From JAETTH01 sp964455975 (GTDB taxonomy: Bacteria; Bacillota; Clostridia; TANB77; CAG-508): a DNA stretch of 24,393 nucleotides. The number at the start of each line of letters is the position of its first letter. Position 1 is the stretch's first letter. Shown piece after piece: positions 14,981 to 24,345 of this stretch. The stretch is taken from NCBI GenBank assembly GCA_964455975.1, contig CAYVYP010000018.1:1-24393 (forward strand), written 5' to 3'. Both the position numbers and the translations under genes were made by a program. The notes beneath the pieces are model-generated. The model was not told the DNA's origin. It ran no database searches and saw only the letters and a program-made list of their open reading frames with translations.

Positions 14981-17026
14981 TTATTTATTAGCAATAGGCA
15001 AAATGATATTAAAAGTTGTTCCTTTATTTAATTCTGACTCAACAGTCATTTTTCCGTTAAAATGAGCTCTAATTGTAGAATAAGACATAAATAAGCCAAG
15101 TCCAGTTCCATTTTTACCTTTTGTTGTAATCATTTCTTTAAATAATTTATCTTGAACTTCTTTAGAAATTCCAGAACCATAGTCTGTAACAGATATTATT
15201 AAATGAGTATCTTGTGTTTTTACAAGTAAATCGATTTTTTTATTTGTTTGACCATTATAAGCTTGAATTGAATTAGAAATTAAATTATTTATAACTTGGA
15301 CTAAACTGTTAATATTTCCATGTATTTCTAATTCGTTATTATCAAATGTATTAACATTCATATCAATTAAAGCATTTTTTAATTCATGTTTCATTAAAAT
15401 ATTAACACGTTTAACTAATTCTTCTATTGTAAAATTAATTTCTTGATCTTCTGATAAAGTTACAGCTTGTCCCTTAACAACAGTTATTACATCTGACATA
15501 TATTCGTCATATTCTTTTATTTTTGATATCCACTTCTGCATATCTTTAGCAATTTCATGGTGATCATTAAAAGTTACTTCAGAATCTTCAATAGAGGAAT
15601 CATATTCATTTACTAAATCTTTTAAACCTTCAGCTGCTCCAGATATTGACATGATTGGAGTTTTTAAGTTATGTGCAATACCACCAATTAATTGTCCAAG
15701 TGATGCCAAACGCTCTTTTTCCATAAGCTTATCTTGGCTATCATGAATTTTGCTAATATAATTTTTATTCAAAATTTGAATTTTTCCAAAAGATTGAACT
15801 AAATCTCCAATCTCATTGTTTGATGTAATTGGCAACTTATAATTTAAATAATCATCATTTTTTAAATTAGAAATTTTATCTAATGCATTAGATACTCTAT
15901 TAATATCAAATGAAATAAATTTTGAACAATATGTAAGCAATATAATATTTAATAATAATAAAGAAATTACAGTAATACAAGAAGATAATGCCATATTACC
16001 AGATGATAAACAATATCTAAAACCAATAATCCAGTTTACATTATTTACATTTATAATTTTAAAAACACCCTGATAATCTTGCCCATAAAAGTCATATGTT
16101 CTATTATTATGATTAATATCTATTGAAATATATTTAATATATTTTATAAAAAATTCTGAAAGATTTTTATTGTCAGAAGTAATTGAATTATTGTCTGGAG
16201 TTAGTATAAAATATGTATCATTTGGAGTGACAACATCAATTTTAGACAAGGTATTTTCAAGTATATTAATAATTTGGTTATTACTACCATAATATGAAGA
16301 ATCCATTTGACTTAAATGTTGTTCATAAATTTGATAAGTTAAATCTCCTTTTTCATTAATTAAAGTTGAGTAAGCAATTAAAGATACAAATAAAGAAGTT
16401 ACAATGGACATTGGTATTGCAACCATAAATACAGAGTTCATAATAGTAGATCTTTTTAAATACTTTTTAAAATTAGTGTCTAATATATTTGTTTTAGTTG
16501 CTTCATAAAAAATAGTGATTAAAATATTATTTAATATTTTTTTAGAGAAGATATAAGCAACACTTGCAATTAATGTAAAAATACTAAAGAAAACAGCACA
16601 AACCTTTAGTGTAATAAGAATGTCTCCATTTAAGGAACTAAATGTAACAGCTATTGCAATTGTTGGAATAAGTAATTGTATAAGATATATTTTTAATGGA
16701 ATATTAAAAACTTTTTTTGCTAATTCATAATATAAATTAGTAACATCAGAATTATTTATTTTTGATATATTATCCTGTAATTTATTTATTGTTTTTATAA
16801 AGAAAAATAAAAATAAATTTTCAATAAATAATGATAATATAATAATAATTAAGTATTGTTGATTATAAGTTAGTCCATTTATATCAATTTGCAAAATATT
16901 ATTAATAGAGTTAGGAGGATAAGATAATATTTGTGGTACTAATGGAAAAAATAAAAAAGTAAAAGTTAAGTTAATTATATTATATAGTAATAATAATTTA
17001 ATCCAATTTTTTTTATTCTTTTTCAT
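14981..17026 (-). CDS. Multi-pass membrane sensor histidine kinase
   Basis: A 681-residue protein. Hydrophobic helices lie near 9-30, 57-80, 110-130, 136-160 and 197-222. An extracytoplasmic domain of about 120 residues (225-343), possibly Cache-like, and a helix at 346-367 follow. A HAMP-like linker (about 370-425) leads to the HisKA-type helix LGQLIGGIAHNLKTP with phosphoacceptor His452, and a HATPase domain with the N-box NLISNSIQAYN, DYGSGIS, and GTGLGLF near 560-640. The Gly-Gly-Ile-Ala-His-Asn-Leu-Lys-Thr-Pro box resembles HPK4-like kinases. Its ATG overlaps the end of the NRPS gene by 4 bases (ATGA), with GGAGG upstream inside that gene, so the two are translationally coupled. It is probably a sensor tied to the NRPS product or its conditions. 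Confidence 0.9.
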   Translation of the reverse strand: MKKNKKNWIKLLLLYNIINLTFTFLFFPLVPQILSYPPNSINNILQIDINGLTYNQQYLIIIILSLFIENLFLFFFIKTINKLQDNISKINNSDVTNLYYELAKKVFNIPLKIYLIQLLIPTIAIAVTFSSLNGDILITLKVCAVFFSIFTLIASVAYIFSKKILNNILITIFYEATKTNILDTNFKKYLKRSTIMNSVFMVAIPMSIVTSLFVSLIAYSTLINEKGDLTYQIYEQHLSQMDSSYYGSNNQIINILENTLSKIDVVTPNDTYFILTPDNNSITSDNKNLSEFFIKYIKYISIDINHNNRTYDFYGQDYQGVFKIINVNNVNWIIGFRYCLSSGNMALSSCITVISLLLLNIILLTYCSKFISFDINRVSNALDKISNLKNDDYLNYKLPITSNNEIGDLVQSFGKIQILNKNYISKIHDSQDKLMEKERLASLGQLIGGIAHNLKTPIMSISGAAEGLKDLVNEYDSSIEDSEVTFNDHHEIAKDMQKWISKIKEYDEYMSDVITVVKGQAVTLSEDQEINFTIEELVKRVNILMKHELKNALIDMNVNTFDNNELEIHGNINSLVQVINNLISNSIQAYNGQTNKKIDLLVKTQDTHLIISVTDYGSGISKEVQDKLFKEMITTKGKNGTGLGLFMSYSTIRAHFNGKMTVESELNKGTTFNIILPIANK

Positions 17027-20000
17027 AATGATTTACCTCCTAAAAATTTTTTAAAATAGTTATCGTCTATAAGTGGCCAAGCAAAATTTAAATCTTTCAT
17101 AATTTCAATAGTATCTTTACTTTTTATAGAAATATTATTATCAATTCCTAAAGTAGATGTATTTGCTGTATTACTAATCGAAAAATCATTATAAGTATTT
17201 ATTTTAGCAAGGTTCGACATTTCTTTTTGATATGTTGCATCATCTATAAAATGAATATCTAAACCAAGAATATTAAGCAGAGCTATAATTTCTGATAAAG
17301 ATAAAGTATTATAATTGAAAATATGATAAATATTTAATTTATTATTATTTAACAAAATATTTACTATAATTTTACTACATAAATCTACAGGACTTATATT
17401 AAATATATAATTTTTCATAGAATTAGAAACAATTTTTGTATTAATTATTGTTTGTAGTATATTAAAAAACAAATTTTCAGTATAATTGAATTGGAATTGT
17501 CCATCAATATCACGCCAAGTTATGTTTCCTAGTCTAAAAATAGTTGCATTTAATCCATTTTTCATGTTTTTTGCAATTAATTGCTCTGCATTAAATTTAG
17601 TTTTAATATAAATATTTTCATCAACATTTTGTCCAACATAAAGATCCTTTTCAGAAAATTCTAATAATTTATCTTTAGAATATCCAGAAACAGACATTGT
17701 AGAAATGTGTATAAGATGAGCGTGATTCATTGACTCCTTACAAAAGTCAATAAGTATTTGAACGCTTTTTATATTCATATTATTAAAATATGTATAATCT
17801 CCAATATGCTTAACAAGAGCAGCAGAATTTATTACTGTTTTTACAGAGTTTAATAAATTATTATATGTAATATCATCTAAATTTAGATGGTTTAAAGAAA
17901 AATCGCCATTAAGAATAATAATTCTTTCTCCAAAAAGTTCATCCATAACATTACCAAAATAAAAATGCAATCTTTCTTTTAATCTATCAGTGGCTTCTTC
18001 CTTATTATGAGCACGAATAATACAGTATATTTTAAAATCTGTAGCTACAATTAAATCTCTAAGAATATGTGAACCTAAAAATCCAGTAGCACCAGTTAAA
18101 AGAATATCACCATCAATTTTTAATATTGATTTTTTGTATAAATCTATAGATTTTATATAATTTTCAGAATAATTAATATAATTTTCCACATTAATATTTT
18201 TAGATAATAGAGCTATTGTTGGAAAATTATAAAAATCTTGTGCAGATAATTGTATACTTTTTTCAGCAGCAATAGCTGAAATTTTCATAGCAAGAAGAGA
18301 ATCTCCTCCTAATTCAAAAAAATCATCTGTTACTCCAATAGGAGATTTATTTAATGCTTTTTCCCATAAAGATACAAGAGTTTTTTCAAAGTTAGTGTTT
18401 GGAGCTATATATTCTTTCTTTTCTGTTTCGTTCTCTAAAATAGAAATTAAATGTTTTTTAGAAATTTTACCGTTAGGAGTTAATTGAAAATTTTCTAAAA
18501 AAACAAATTTGTTAGGAATCATATAATGAGGAAGTTTCCCAGACAAAAATTCTCTCAAAGAATTTATTGTAATTGCTGAATTATTATATGCTACAAAAGC
18601 AATCAATTTTTCTGAAGAATAAGTGGTTTTATCCAATATAACTAAAGTATTCTTTACATATGGATGGTTTTTTATTGTATATTCTATCTCACTTAAATCT
18701 ATTCTATATCCTCTATATTTAATTTGATTATCATTTCTTCCTATAAAATGTAAGACTCCATCTTTTGACCATTTTGCTAAATCTCCAGTTTTATAAAGTC
18801 TCATATTATTAAAATTTATAAAGGATTTATTAGTTAAATCTGAATTAAATAAATATGAATTTCCAACTCCATCTCCACTAACATAAATTTCACCAACACA
18901 ATTAATTGGAACTAATTGCATAAATTTATTATATAAATATATTTTAGTATTTCCAAAAGGCTTTCCAATTGGAACAATAGCATCTTTGGGGATATCATTA
19001 TTAAAGTCATACATAGTACAACAAATAGTGGTTTCTGTAGGACCATAACCATTAATAATAATCATATTTTTGTTAATTTTTAAAAAATTATTTAATATAA
19101 AAGCTTTAATAGGTTCAACTCCTACTAATAATTTATTTAAAACAACATTATCAAATTTAATTAAATTATTACATACATCTTCTAATAAAGATGGTGGAAA
19201 GTATGCAAATGTTATATTGTTATTTGCAACAAATTGTGCAAGTTCACCAGGGGTGCTATAGTTTAAATCTTTATATAAAAATAAAGATGCACCAAAAGAT
19301 AGAGGTGTAAAAATTTCACAAATGCTAACATCAAAGCAGATATTAGTTACAGACAAAAATCTATCTAATGTTGTAATATCGTCATGCAATATTTTCTTAA
19401 ATGAGAAAACAAAGTTAACTAAATTTTTATGTGAAAGAGCTACTCCTTTTGGATTACCAGTTGAACCCGATGTATATATAATATAACAATTAGAATTTTC
19501 ATCTATTTCTGGAAAATAAATTTGTGTTGTTATATTTTGAAAATCTGACATATAGACATATGGTATTAAATCACTAAAATTATTAAGAGAAGGTTCAGTT
19601 ATTAGAAGTTTTGATTTACTATTTTCTAAAATATATTTAATTCTATCTTCGGGATAGTCTGGATAAATAGCTAAAAAGCTAGCACCAGCCTTTAAAATTC
19701 CAAGCATAGAAGCGATTAAATCTAAATTTTTTTCTTTTAAAAGAATACTTACACAATCTCCAGGAAGAATTCCTTTAATTATCAAATTTTTGGCGATCAT
19801 ATTAGATTTGGCATTTAATTCTTTATAAGTTAAAAATTCATTATTAAAGCTAATTGCAATATTATTTGGGAATTTTTGGGCAACAAAATCAATAATATTG
19901 TGAATACATTGTCCGTGAGGATAAAATATACTAGAATTATTAAAAGTGTTTTCTAATACATCTTTTTCTTCTTTTGTAATTATTTCAATATCTTTTATTA

Positions 20001-21273
20001 AAATGTTAGGATTATTTAAGATTTGATCAATAATATATAAAATTCTATTATGAATATTACTAATATCTTCCTTACTAAACTTTGATATTTGATAATCATA
20101 AAAAATATTTAAAATGTCATTATTATCCATATCATATATATGGATGTCTAGGCTATCAGAAATATATCCATTAAAAATCCAATCTGTATGATATTTTAGA
20201 TCAATATTTTTGTTATTATCTCGAGCATTTTGATATGATAAATTGACATCAAAAAGATTATTAACAGTAGAATATAAATTTCTAATATCTTCTAATAAAT
20301 TTTCAAATGGATATTTTTGGTGTCTAAATATAGAAAGTTGAGATTGTGCCACATTTGAGGCAAAATCTAAAAAATTCAAATTTTCATTTACAGTTAATTT
20401 ACAAGGCACAGTACTTATAAACATACCAGAAGTTTGCTTTTGTTTAAAATTTAATCTATTTAAAACAGGAGTTCCAATAATTACATCATTTAAATTCAAT
20501 ATATTTGATAAATAAATAGAAAAGATAGACATCATAAAAGTGAAAATAGAAATATTATTGTTTTTACAAAATTCTACTATATTGGTTGATAAAGTTTTAT
20601 TAAGTGAAAATGAAATTCTTTTCGCATTTGCCAAAGAAACATTAGATTTTGCTTCTTTAATATTAGAATTTTCTGGTTCAGTATTAAAAACAGATTGCCA
20701 ATATAATTTGTCTGAATTAAACTTATCACTATCAATATATAACTTCTCTGAATTTATAAAGTCTAAATAAGAAGATTGAATAGAAGTATCAATTTCTTCA
20801 GATTTTTCTAATTTATTATATACATCTGCTGTTTGATCTATTAGAAGTTTCATTGTCCAAGCATCAGAAATTAAATGGTGAAAAATAGCAATAACTCCAC
20901 CAGAATTATCATCAAATCTAAATAAAGTAAATTTGAACATAGGACAATCTATAGTTTTAAATGGGATATTATTTAAATCATTTTGTAATTTAATTAATTC
21001 ATCTTTAGAATGTAAATTTACAACGTCTATATTAAAAGGTATATATTCTTTTATATACTGCTTTGGAATATTATTTTCAATACAAAATTGCAATCTTGCT
21101 GAATCATTTTTTTGTACATAAAAATTTAATGATTTTTCTAAATTTTTTAAATTAACATTTTTTTCTATAGTCATAACTCCACAAATATTTGAAATACTTG
21201 TACCTTTAAAAAATTCTTCTGTATTCCAAATATTTTTTTGAGGACTGGTTAAATCATATAATTTTCTTTCCAT
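17023..21273 (-). CDS. Single-module nonribosomal peptide synthetase, C-A-T-R architecture
   Basis: A 1416-residue enzyme from ATG 21273, chosen because AAGGGTG lies 8 bases upstream; a longer start adds eight residues. Condensation domain about 1-430 with HHLISDA at 132-138 (usual form HHxxxDG, here DA). Adenylation domain about 450-940 with TSGSTGNPKG, NGYGPTE, YKTGDLAKW, and the acylation-site block through PNGKISK. Thiolation domain with GGDSLLA, phosphopantetheine Ser992. Terminal thioester reductase about 1050-1400 with TGATGFLG (1060-1067) and YIKTK (1222-1226). An initiating C domain with one A-T and an R domain predicts an N-acyl amino acid released as an aldehyde or alcohol using NADPH. 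The adenylated amino acid is not safely predictable. No phosphopantetheinyl transferase or acyl-CoA ligase is in the window. It contains no CGG frameshift in over 4 kb. Confidence 0.93.
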   Translation of the reverse strand: MERKLYDLTSPQKNIWNTEEFFKGTSISNICGVMTIEKNVNLKNLEKSLNFYVQKNDSARLQFCIENNIPKQYIKEYIPFNIDVVNLHSKDELIKLQNDLNNIPFKTIDCPMFKFTLFRFDDNSGGVIAIFHHLISDAWTMKLLIDQTADVYNKLEKSEEIDTSIQSSYLDFINSEKLYIDSDKFNSDKLYWQSVFNTEPENSNIKEAKSNVSLANAKRISFSLNKTLSTNIVEFCKNNNISIFTFMMSIFSIYLSNILNLNDVIIGTPVLNRLNFKQKQTSGMFISTVPCKLTVNENLNFLDFASNVAQSQLSIFRHQKYPFENLLEDIRNLYSTVNNLFDVNLSYQNARDNNKNIDLKYHTDWIFNGYISDSLDIHIYDMDNNDILNIFYDYQISKFSKEDISNIHNRILYIIDQILNNPNILIKDIEIITKEEKDVLENTFNNSSIFYPHGQCIHNIIDFVAQKFPNNIAISFNNEFLTYKELNAKSNMIAKNLIIKGILPGDCVSILLKEKNLDLIASMLGILKAGASFLAIYPDYPEDRIKYILENSKSKLLITEPSLNNFSDLIPYVYMSDFQNITTQIYFPEIDENSNCYIIYTSGSTGNPKGVALSHKNLVNFVFSFKKILHDDITTLDRFLSVTNICFDVSICEIFTPLSFGASLFLYKDLNYSTPGELAQFVANNNITFAYFPPSLLEDVCNNLIKFDNVVLNKLLVGVEPIKAFILNNFLKINKNMIIINGYGPTETTICCTMYDFNNDIPKDAIVPIGKPFGNTKIYLYNKFMQLVPINCVGEIYVSGDGVGNSYLFNSDLTNKSFINFNNMRLYKTGDLAKWSKDGVLHFIGRNDNQIKYRGYRIDLSEIEYTIKNHPYVKNTLVILDKTTYSSEKLIAFVAYNNSAITINSLREFLSGKLPHYMIPNKFVFLENFQLTPNGKISKKHLISILENETEKKEYIAPNTNFEKTLVSLWEKALNKSPIGVTDDFFELGGDSLLAMKISAIAAEKSIQLSAQDFYNFPTIALLSKNINVENYINYSENYIKSIDLYKKSILKIDGDILLTGATGFLGSHILRDLIVATDFKIYCIIRAHNKEEATDRLKERLHFYFGNVMDELFGERIIILNGDFSLNHLNLDDITYNNLLNSVKTVINSAALVKHIGDYTYFNNMNIKSVQILIDFCKESMNHAHLIHISTMSVSGYSKDKLLEFSEKDLYVGQNVDENIYIKTKFNAEQLIAKNMKNGLNATIFRLGNITWRDIDGQFQFNYTENLFFNILQTIINTKIVSNSMKNYIFNISPVDLCSKIIVNILLNNNKLNIYHIFNYNTLSLSEIIALLNILGLDIHFIDDATYQKEMSNLAKINTYNDFSISNTANTSTLGIDNNISIKSKDTIEIMKDLNFAWPLIDDNYFKKFLGGKSL

Positions 21274-21331
21274 GTGCATCACCCTTAATACTTTCATTAT
21301 ATAACTATAAAGCCTATTTATAATTGATTAT

Positions 21332-21366
21332 ATTATATATATAAAATGTTTAAAATCAAACATTTT
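21332..21366 (-). promoter_or_regulatory. NRPS promoter overlapped by an inverted repeat
   Basis: On the minus strand TTGATT (21359-21354), 16-base spacer, TATAAT (21337-21332). The inverted repeat AAAATGTTT-N6-AAACATTTT (21343-21366) covers the -35 box and part of the spacer, placing it well for a repressor. The leader to the start codon is about 50 bases. Regulatory use is inferred. Confidence 0.5.
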
Positions 21367-21539
21367 TAGACAATTGTAACTAAAAAGAAACAAAAATGTA
21401 ATAATGGCGTAATAAATCTTTTGAATTTTAAATAAAATTTTATTTTTCGACAAAAAAGAATTAAAAATAAAATAAATAAAATAGTTTAAAATTTTTAAAA
21501 ATGGAAAAAATTTAATAAAGGTTTTATTAGGAGGATAAG

Positions 21540-22680
21540 ATGTATAGATACAAAAAAAAAAATAAAAATGAGTATTTAAAAATATTTATTGTGATTCCAA
21601 GTTTATTATTATTAATAATTTTTTTAGTAAGTATTTATAAAATGTATCAAAATATTGATTTATCAGAAATAAATAAAAACCTGCAGCCGGAATATACAGC
21701 AGAAAAAGTAGTAACTACAGTAGAAGAAGCAAAAAAGAACAATCAAAAAGTAGTAGATGTCATAAATAATGTAACACAATGTGTAGTTGGAATATCAAAA
21801 ATAAAAAATACAGGAAATACAATATTTTTAAATAATGCTAGTAGTGACTTAGGATTAGGTACAGGGATAGTTGTTTCTGAAAATGGATATATTATAACAA
21901 ATGAACATGTATGTGGAACAAAATATAGTAATTGTTATGTCACTTTAGAAGATGGTAGAAACTTTAATGCATCTGTTGTTTGGTCAGATTCAGATATTGA
22001 TTTAGCAATTATCAAAATAAATGCTAAAAATTTAAATTATGTTTCTTTAGGAGATTCAGATCAAATAAAAGTGGGAGAAACTGTCTATGCAATAGGAAAT
22101 CCAATAGGATTTGAATTTCAAAGAACAGTAACATCTGGAATAATAAGTGCAATTGATAGAACAATAAAAATAGAAGAAGAAAAGAAATTATCATATATGG
22201 AGGATTTAATTCAAACAGATGCAACAATTAATCCGCGGAAATAGTGGTGGACCGCTGATTGGAGTGGATGGAGATGTAATTGGGATTAATTCAATAAAAA
22301 TAACTTCGGCAGAAGGAATTGGATTTGCTATACCAATAAATATAGTTAAGCCAATAATTGAAAAATTTACTAATCAAGGAAAATTTGTTGAAGCAAATCT
22401 AGGGATTTTTGCTTATGATAAAAATGTAATACCTTATTTAGATTCATCAATAGACTTTGATAAAGGCATATATATAGCGCAAATAAAAGATGATGTTCCT
22501 GCGGCAAAATCAGGAATAAAAATTGGAGATATAATAACAAAAATTGATAATGTAATTTTAAATAAAATGAGTGAACTTAGAAGTTATATATATACAAAAA
22601 ATCCAGATGATGAGGTTACTTTAACAATTAATAGAAAAAGTAAAGAGTTTCAAGTAAGTGTAAAACTAATTCAAAAATAG
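21540..22680 (+). CDS. HtrA/DegP-like serine protease with PDZ domain, split by a CGG +1 frameshift
   Basis: AGGAGG precedes ATG 21540. Zero frame: 231 codons, then CCG CGG AAA TAG at 22233-22244. Skipping C22236 restores PGNSGGP and continues to 22680, giving about 379 residues, normal for membrane HtrA. N-terminal anchor helix about 13-33, trypsin-like domain with His123 (TNEHV), Asp154 (DIDLAII) and Ser235 (GNSGGP), and a C-terminal PDZ domain about 280-375 (GIYIAQIKDDVPAAKSGIKIGD). Without the shift the product lacks the catalytic serine and PDZ. These proteases degrade misfolded envelope proteins. The FAD/Rieske gene follows 11 bases later, so they form an operon. It is divergent from the NRPS. 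Confidence 0.88.
22236..22239 (+). other. CGG-A frameshift site 4 (HtrA catalytic serine motif)
   Basis: In-frame AAT CCG CGG AAA TAG. Omitting C22236 gives AAT CCG GGA AAT AGT GGT GGA CCG = N-P-G-N-S-G-G-P, a textbook HtrA active site. Confidence 0.88.
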
Positions 22681-22691
22681 GAGGAAAATAA

Positions 22692-24198
22692 GTGAAATCT
22701 ATATGGAATGAATCTTGCAACATAAATAATTATGAAGAATTAAAAAATGATATTAATGTTGATGTTGTAATCATAGGAGCAGGAATTACAGGACTTTCCT
22801 GCGGATATTATTTATCAAAAGAAAAATTAAACGTTTGCATATTAGAAAAAGATAAAATTTTATCTGGAACTAGTAGTAATACAACAGGAAAAATAACTGC
22901 GGGGCATGGATTAATATATAAGTATTTATTAGATGATTTTGGAAAAGAATATGCAAAAAAATATTATAATGCAAATAAAAAAGCAATAAAAAACATTAAA
23001 CAGATAATAGAAGAAGAAAAGATAGAATGTGATTTTGAAGAAAAAAATTCATATGTATTTGCTACTCAAAAATTAGAAGCGGAAAGAATAAAATTAGAAA
23101 TAGAGGCATTAAATGAATTAAATATAAAAGCTGAATTTGTAGACAAGCTTGATATACCGATAGAAAATTATGGTGGAGTAAAGCTAAAAAAGCAAGCACA
23201 ATTTAATATTAATAAATATGCTAAAGGATTAACTAAAGCAATTACAAAAAACAATTGTAAAATATATGAAAATTCAACAGTATATGAAATAAATAAAGAA
23301 AAAAATGAATATAAAATAGTTGTAAATAATAATATTGTAAAAGCAAAATATGTTGTAATAGCTACAAGATATCCAATAAAGAATTTTCCGGGATTTTATT
23401 TTACTAAAATGTATCAAAGCAATTCATATGCAATTGCAATAGATACAAAAGAGAAAAATCCAGAGGGTATGTATATATCAAGTATAGAACCAACAATTTC
23501 GTTAAGAACAGCAGTAGATAACAATAAAAAAGAATTACTTATATTAGTTCGGACAAGATTACAAAACTGGCGAAAATAAAAATCAAGAACAATATAAACA
23601 AATAGAAGAAGTTGCGAAAAAAATGTATCCAAATTGTGAAATTAAATATAGATGGGAAGCGCAAGATTGTATAACTCTTGATAAAATACCATATATAGGA
23701 AATTTTTCAAATATAGAAAATAATATTTATGTAGCAACAGGATATAATAAATGGGGAATAACAACTTCGAATATAGCAGCTCAAATAATTACAGATAAAA
23801 TAATGAAAAGAAAAAATAAATATGAAGACGTCTTTACTGCGACAAGAGCTCATTTTATAAAAAATATGGAAGAAACAAAAAACATGATAAAACAAACTAC
23901 AGACTCTTTAATTCTAAAAAAATTTACATTACCAAAAGAAAAATTAATAGATTTAAAAGAAGACACAGGAAAAATTGTGGATATTAATGGGGAAAAGGTG
24001 GGGGTTTATAAAGATAAAAGTGGAAAATTATATGCAGTCAAACCAATATGTACACATTTAGGTTGTGAACTCACATTTAATAACACACTAAAAACATGGG
24101 ATTGCCCATGCCATGGGTCTAGATTTAATTACTTGGGAGAATCTATATCATCACCAAGTATAGAAAATTTAGAAGTATATGAAATTGAAAATAAATAG
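22692..24198 (+). CDS. FAD-dependent oxidoreductase with C-terminal Rieske [2Fe-2S] domain, split by a CGG +1 frameshift
   Basis: GTG start at 22692 behind GGAGG; 286 codons lead to an in-frame CGG at 23550, and skipping the C gives a 501-residue protein ending at 24198. N-terminal Rossmann fold VVIIGAGITGLSCGYYLSKE (about 25-44) of the DAO type, an FAD-contacting block TSSNTTGKITAGH, and near the C-terminus of the FAD part YIGNF/YVATGYNKWG. The last ~100 residues are a Rieske domain with CTHLGC and CPCHGS, providing the two Cys and two His ligands. Substrate unknown. Cotranscribed with the htrA-like gene (11-base gap). Without the shift the FAD C-terminal lobe and Rieske cluster are lost. 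Confidence 0.88.
23550..23553 (+). other. CGG-A frameshift site 5 (FAD/Rieske protein)
   Basis: In-frame TTA GTT CGG ACA. Omitting C23550 gives TTA GTT GGA CAA GAT TAC AAA ACT GGC = L-V-G-Q-D-Y-K-T-G, close to the (G)GxxHKTG block of these enzymes. Because many relatives have two glycines here, a 2-base loss from a GGC GGA pair is an alternative at this site only. Confidence 0.75.
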
Positions 24199-24199
24199 G

Positions 24200-24281
24200 T
24201 TATCCACAACTCTATCCACATTATCAACAGGTAAAAACATTAATAATACTAAACTTTGAAAAATTTTCCACAATTTCCACA
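24200..24281 (+). other. Cluster of five DnaA-box-like 9-mers
   Basis: All on the plus strand: TTATCCACA (24200-24208, exact consensus), CTATCCACA (24212-24220), TTATCAACA (24221-24229), TTTTCCACA (24264-24272) and ATTTCCACA (24273-24281). The first begins inside the last bases after the oxidoreductase stop codon. The last two are head-to-tail with no gap. No dnaA, dnaN or other replication gene is in view. It may be an origin-related or DnaA-titrating/regulatory locus. Confidence 0.55.
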
Positions 24282-24315
24282 AATCAATTATAAACAAGAA
24301 CAAAGTTTTACTAAA

Positions 24316-24345
24316 CAAAAAACAAGCACTTTAGGGTGCTTGTTT
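24316..24345 (-). terminator. Terminator after tRNA-Arg (minus strand)
   Basis: AACAAGCAC and GTGCTTGTT (24344-24336 with 24329-24321), 6-base loop, T-run on the minus strand, directly after the tRNA 3' end. Confidence 0.85.

Noticed and set aside
9027..23552. Treating the five interrupted genes as pseudogenes
   Set aside because: Each has one lesion of the same form at a GGN codon, and the rest of each reading frame, including all catalytic motifs, is intact; independent decay would give varied lesions and stops.
24200..24281. Calling this region the chromosomal origin outright
   Set aside because: No dnaA, dnaN, rpmH or gyrase gene is in view and skew cannot be computed from one window; I keep only the box cluster.
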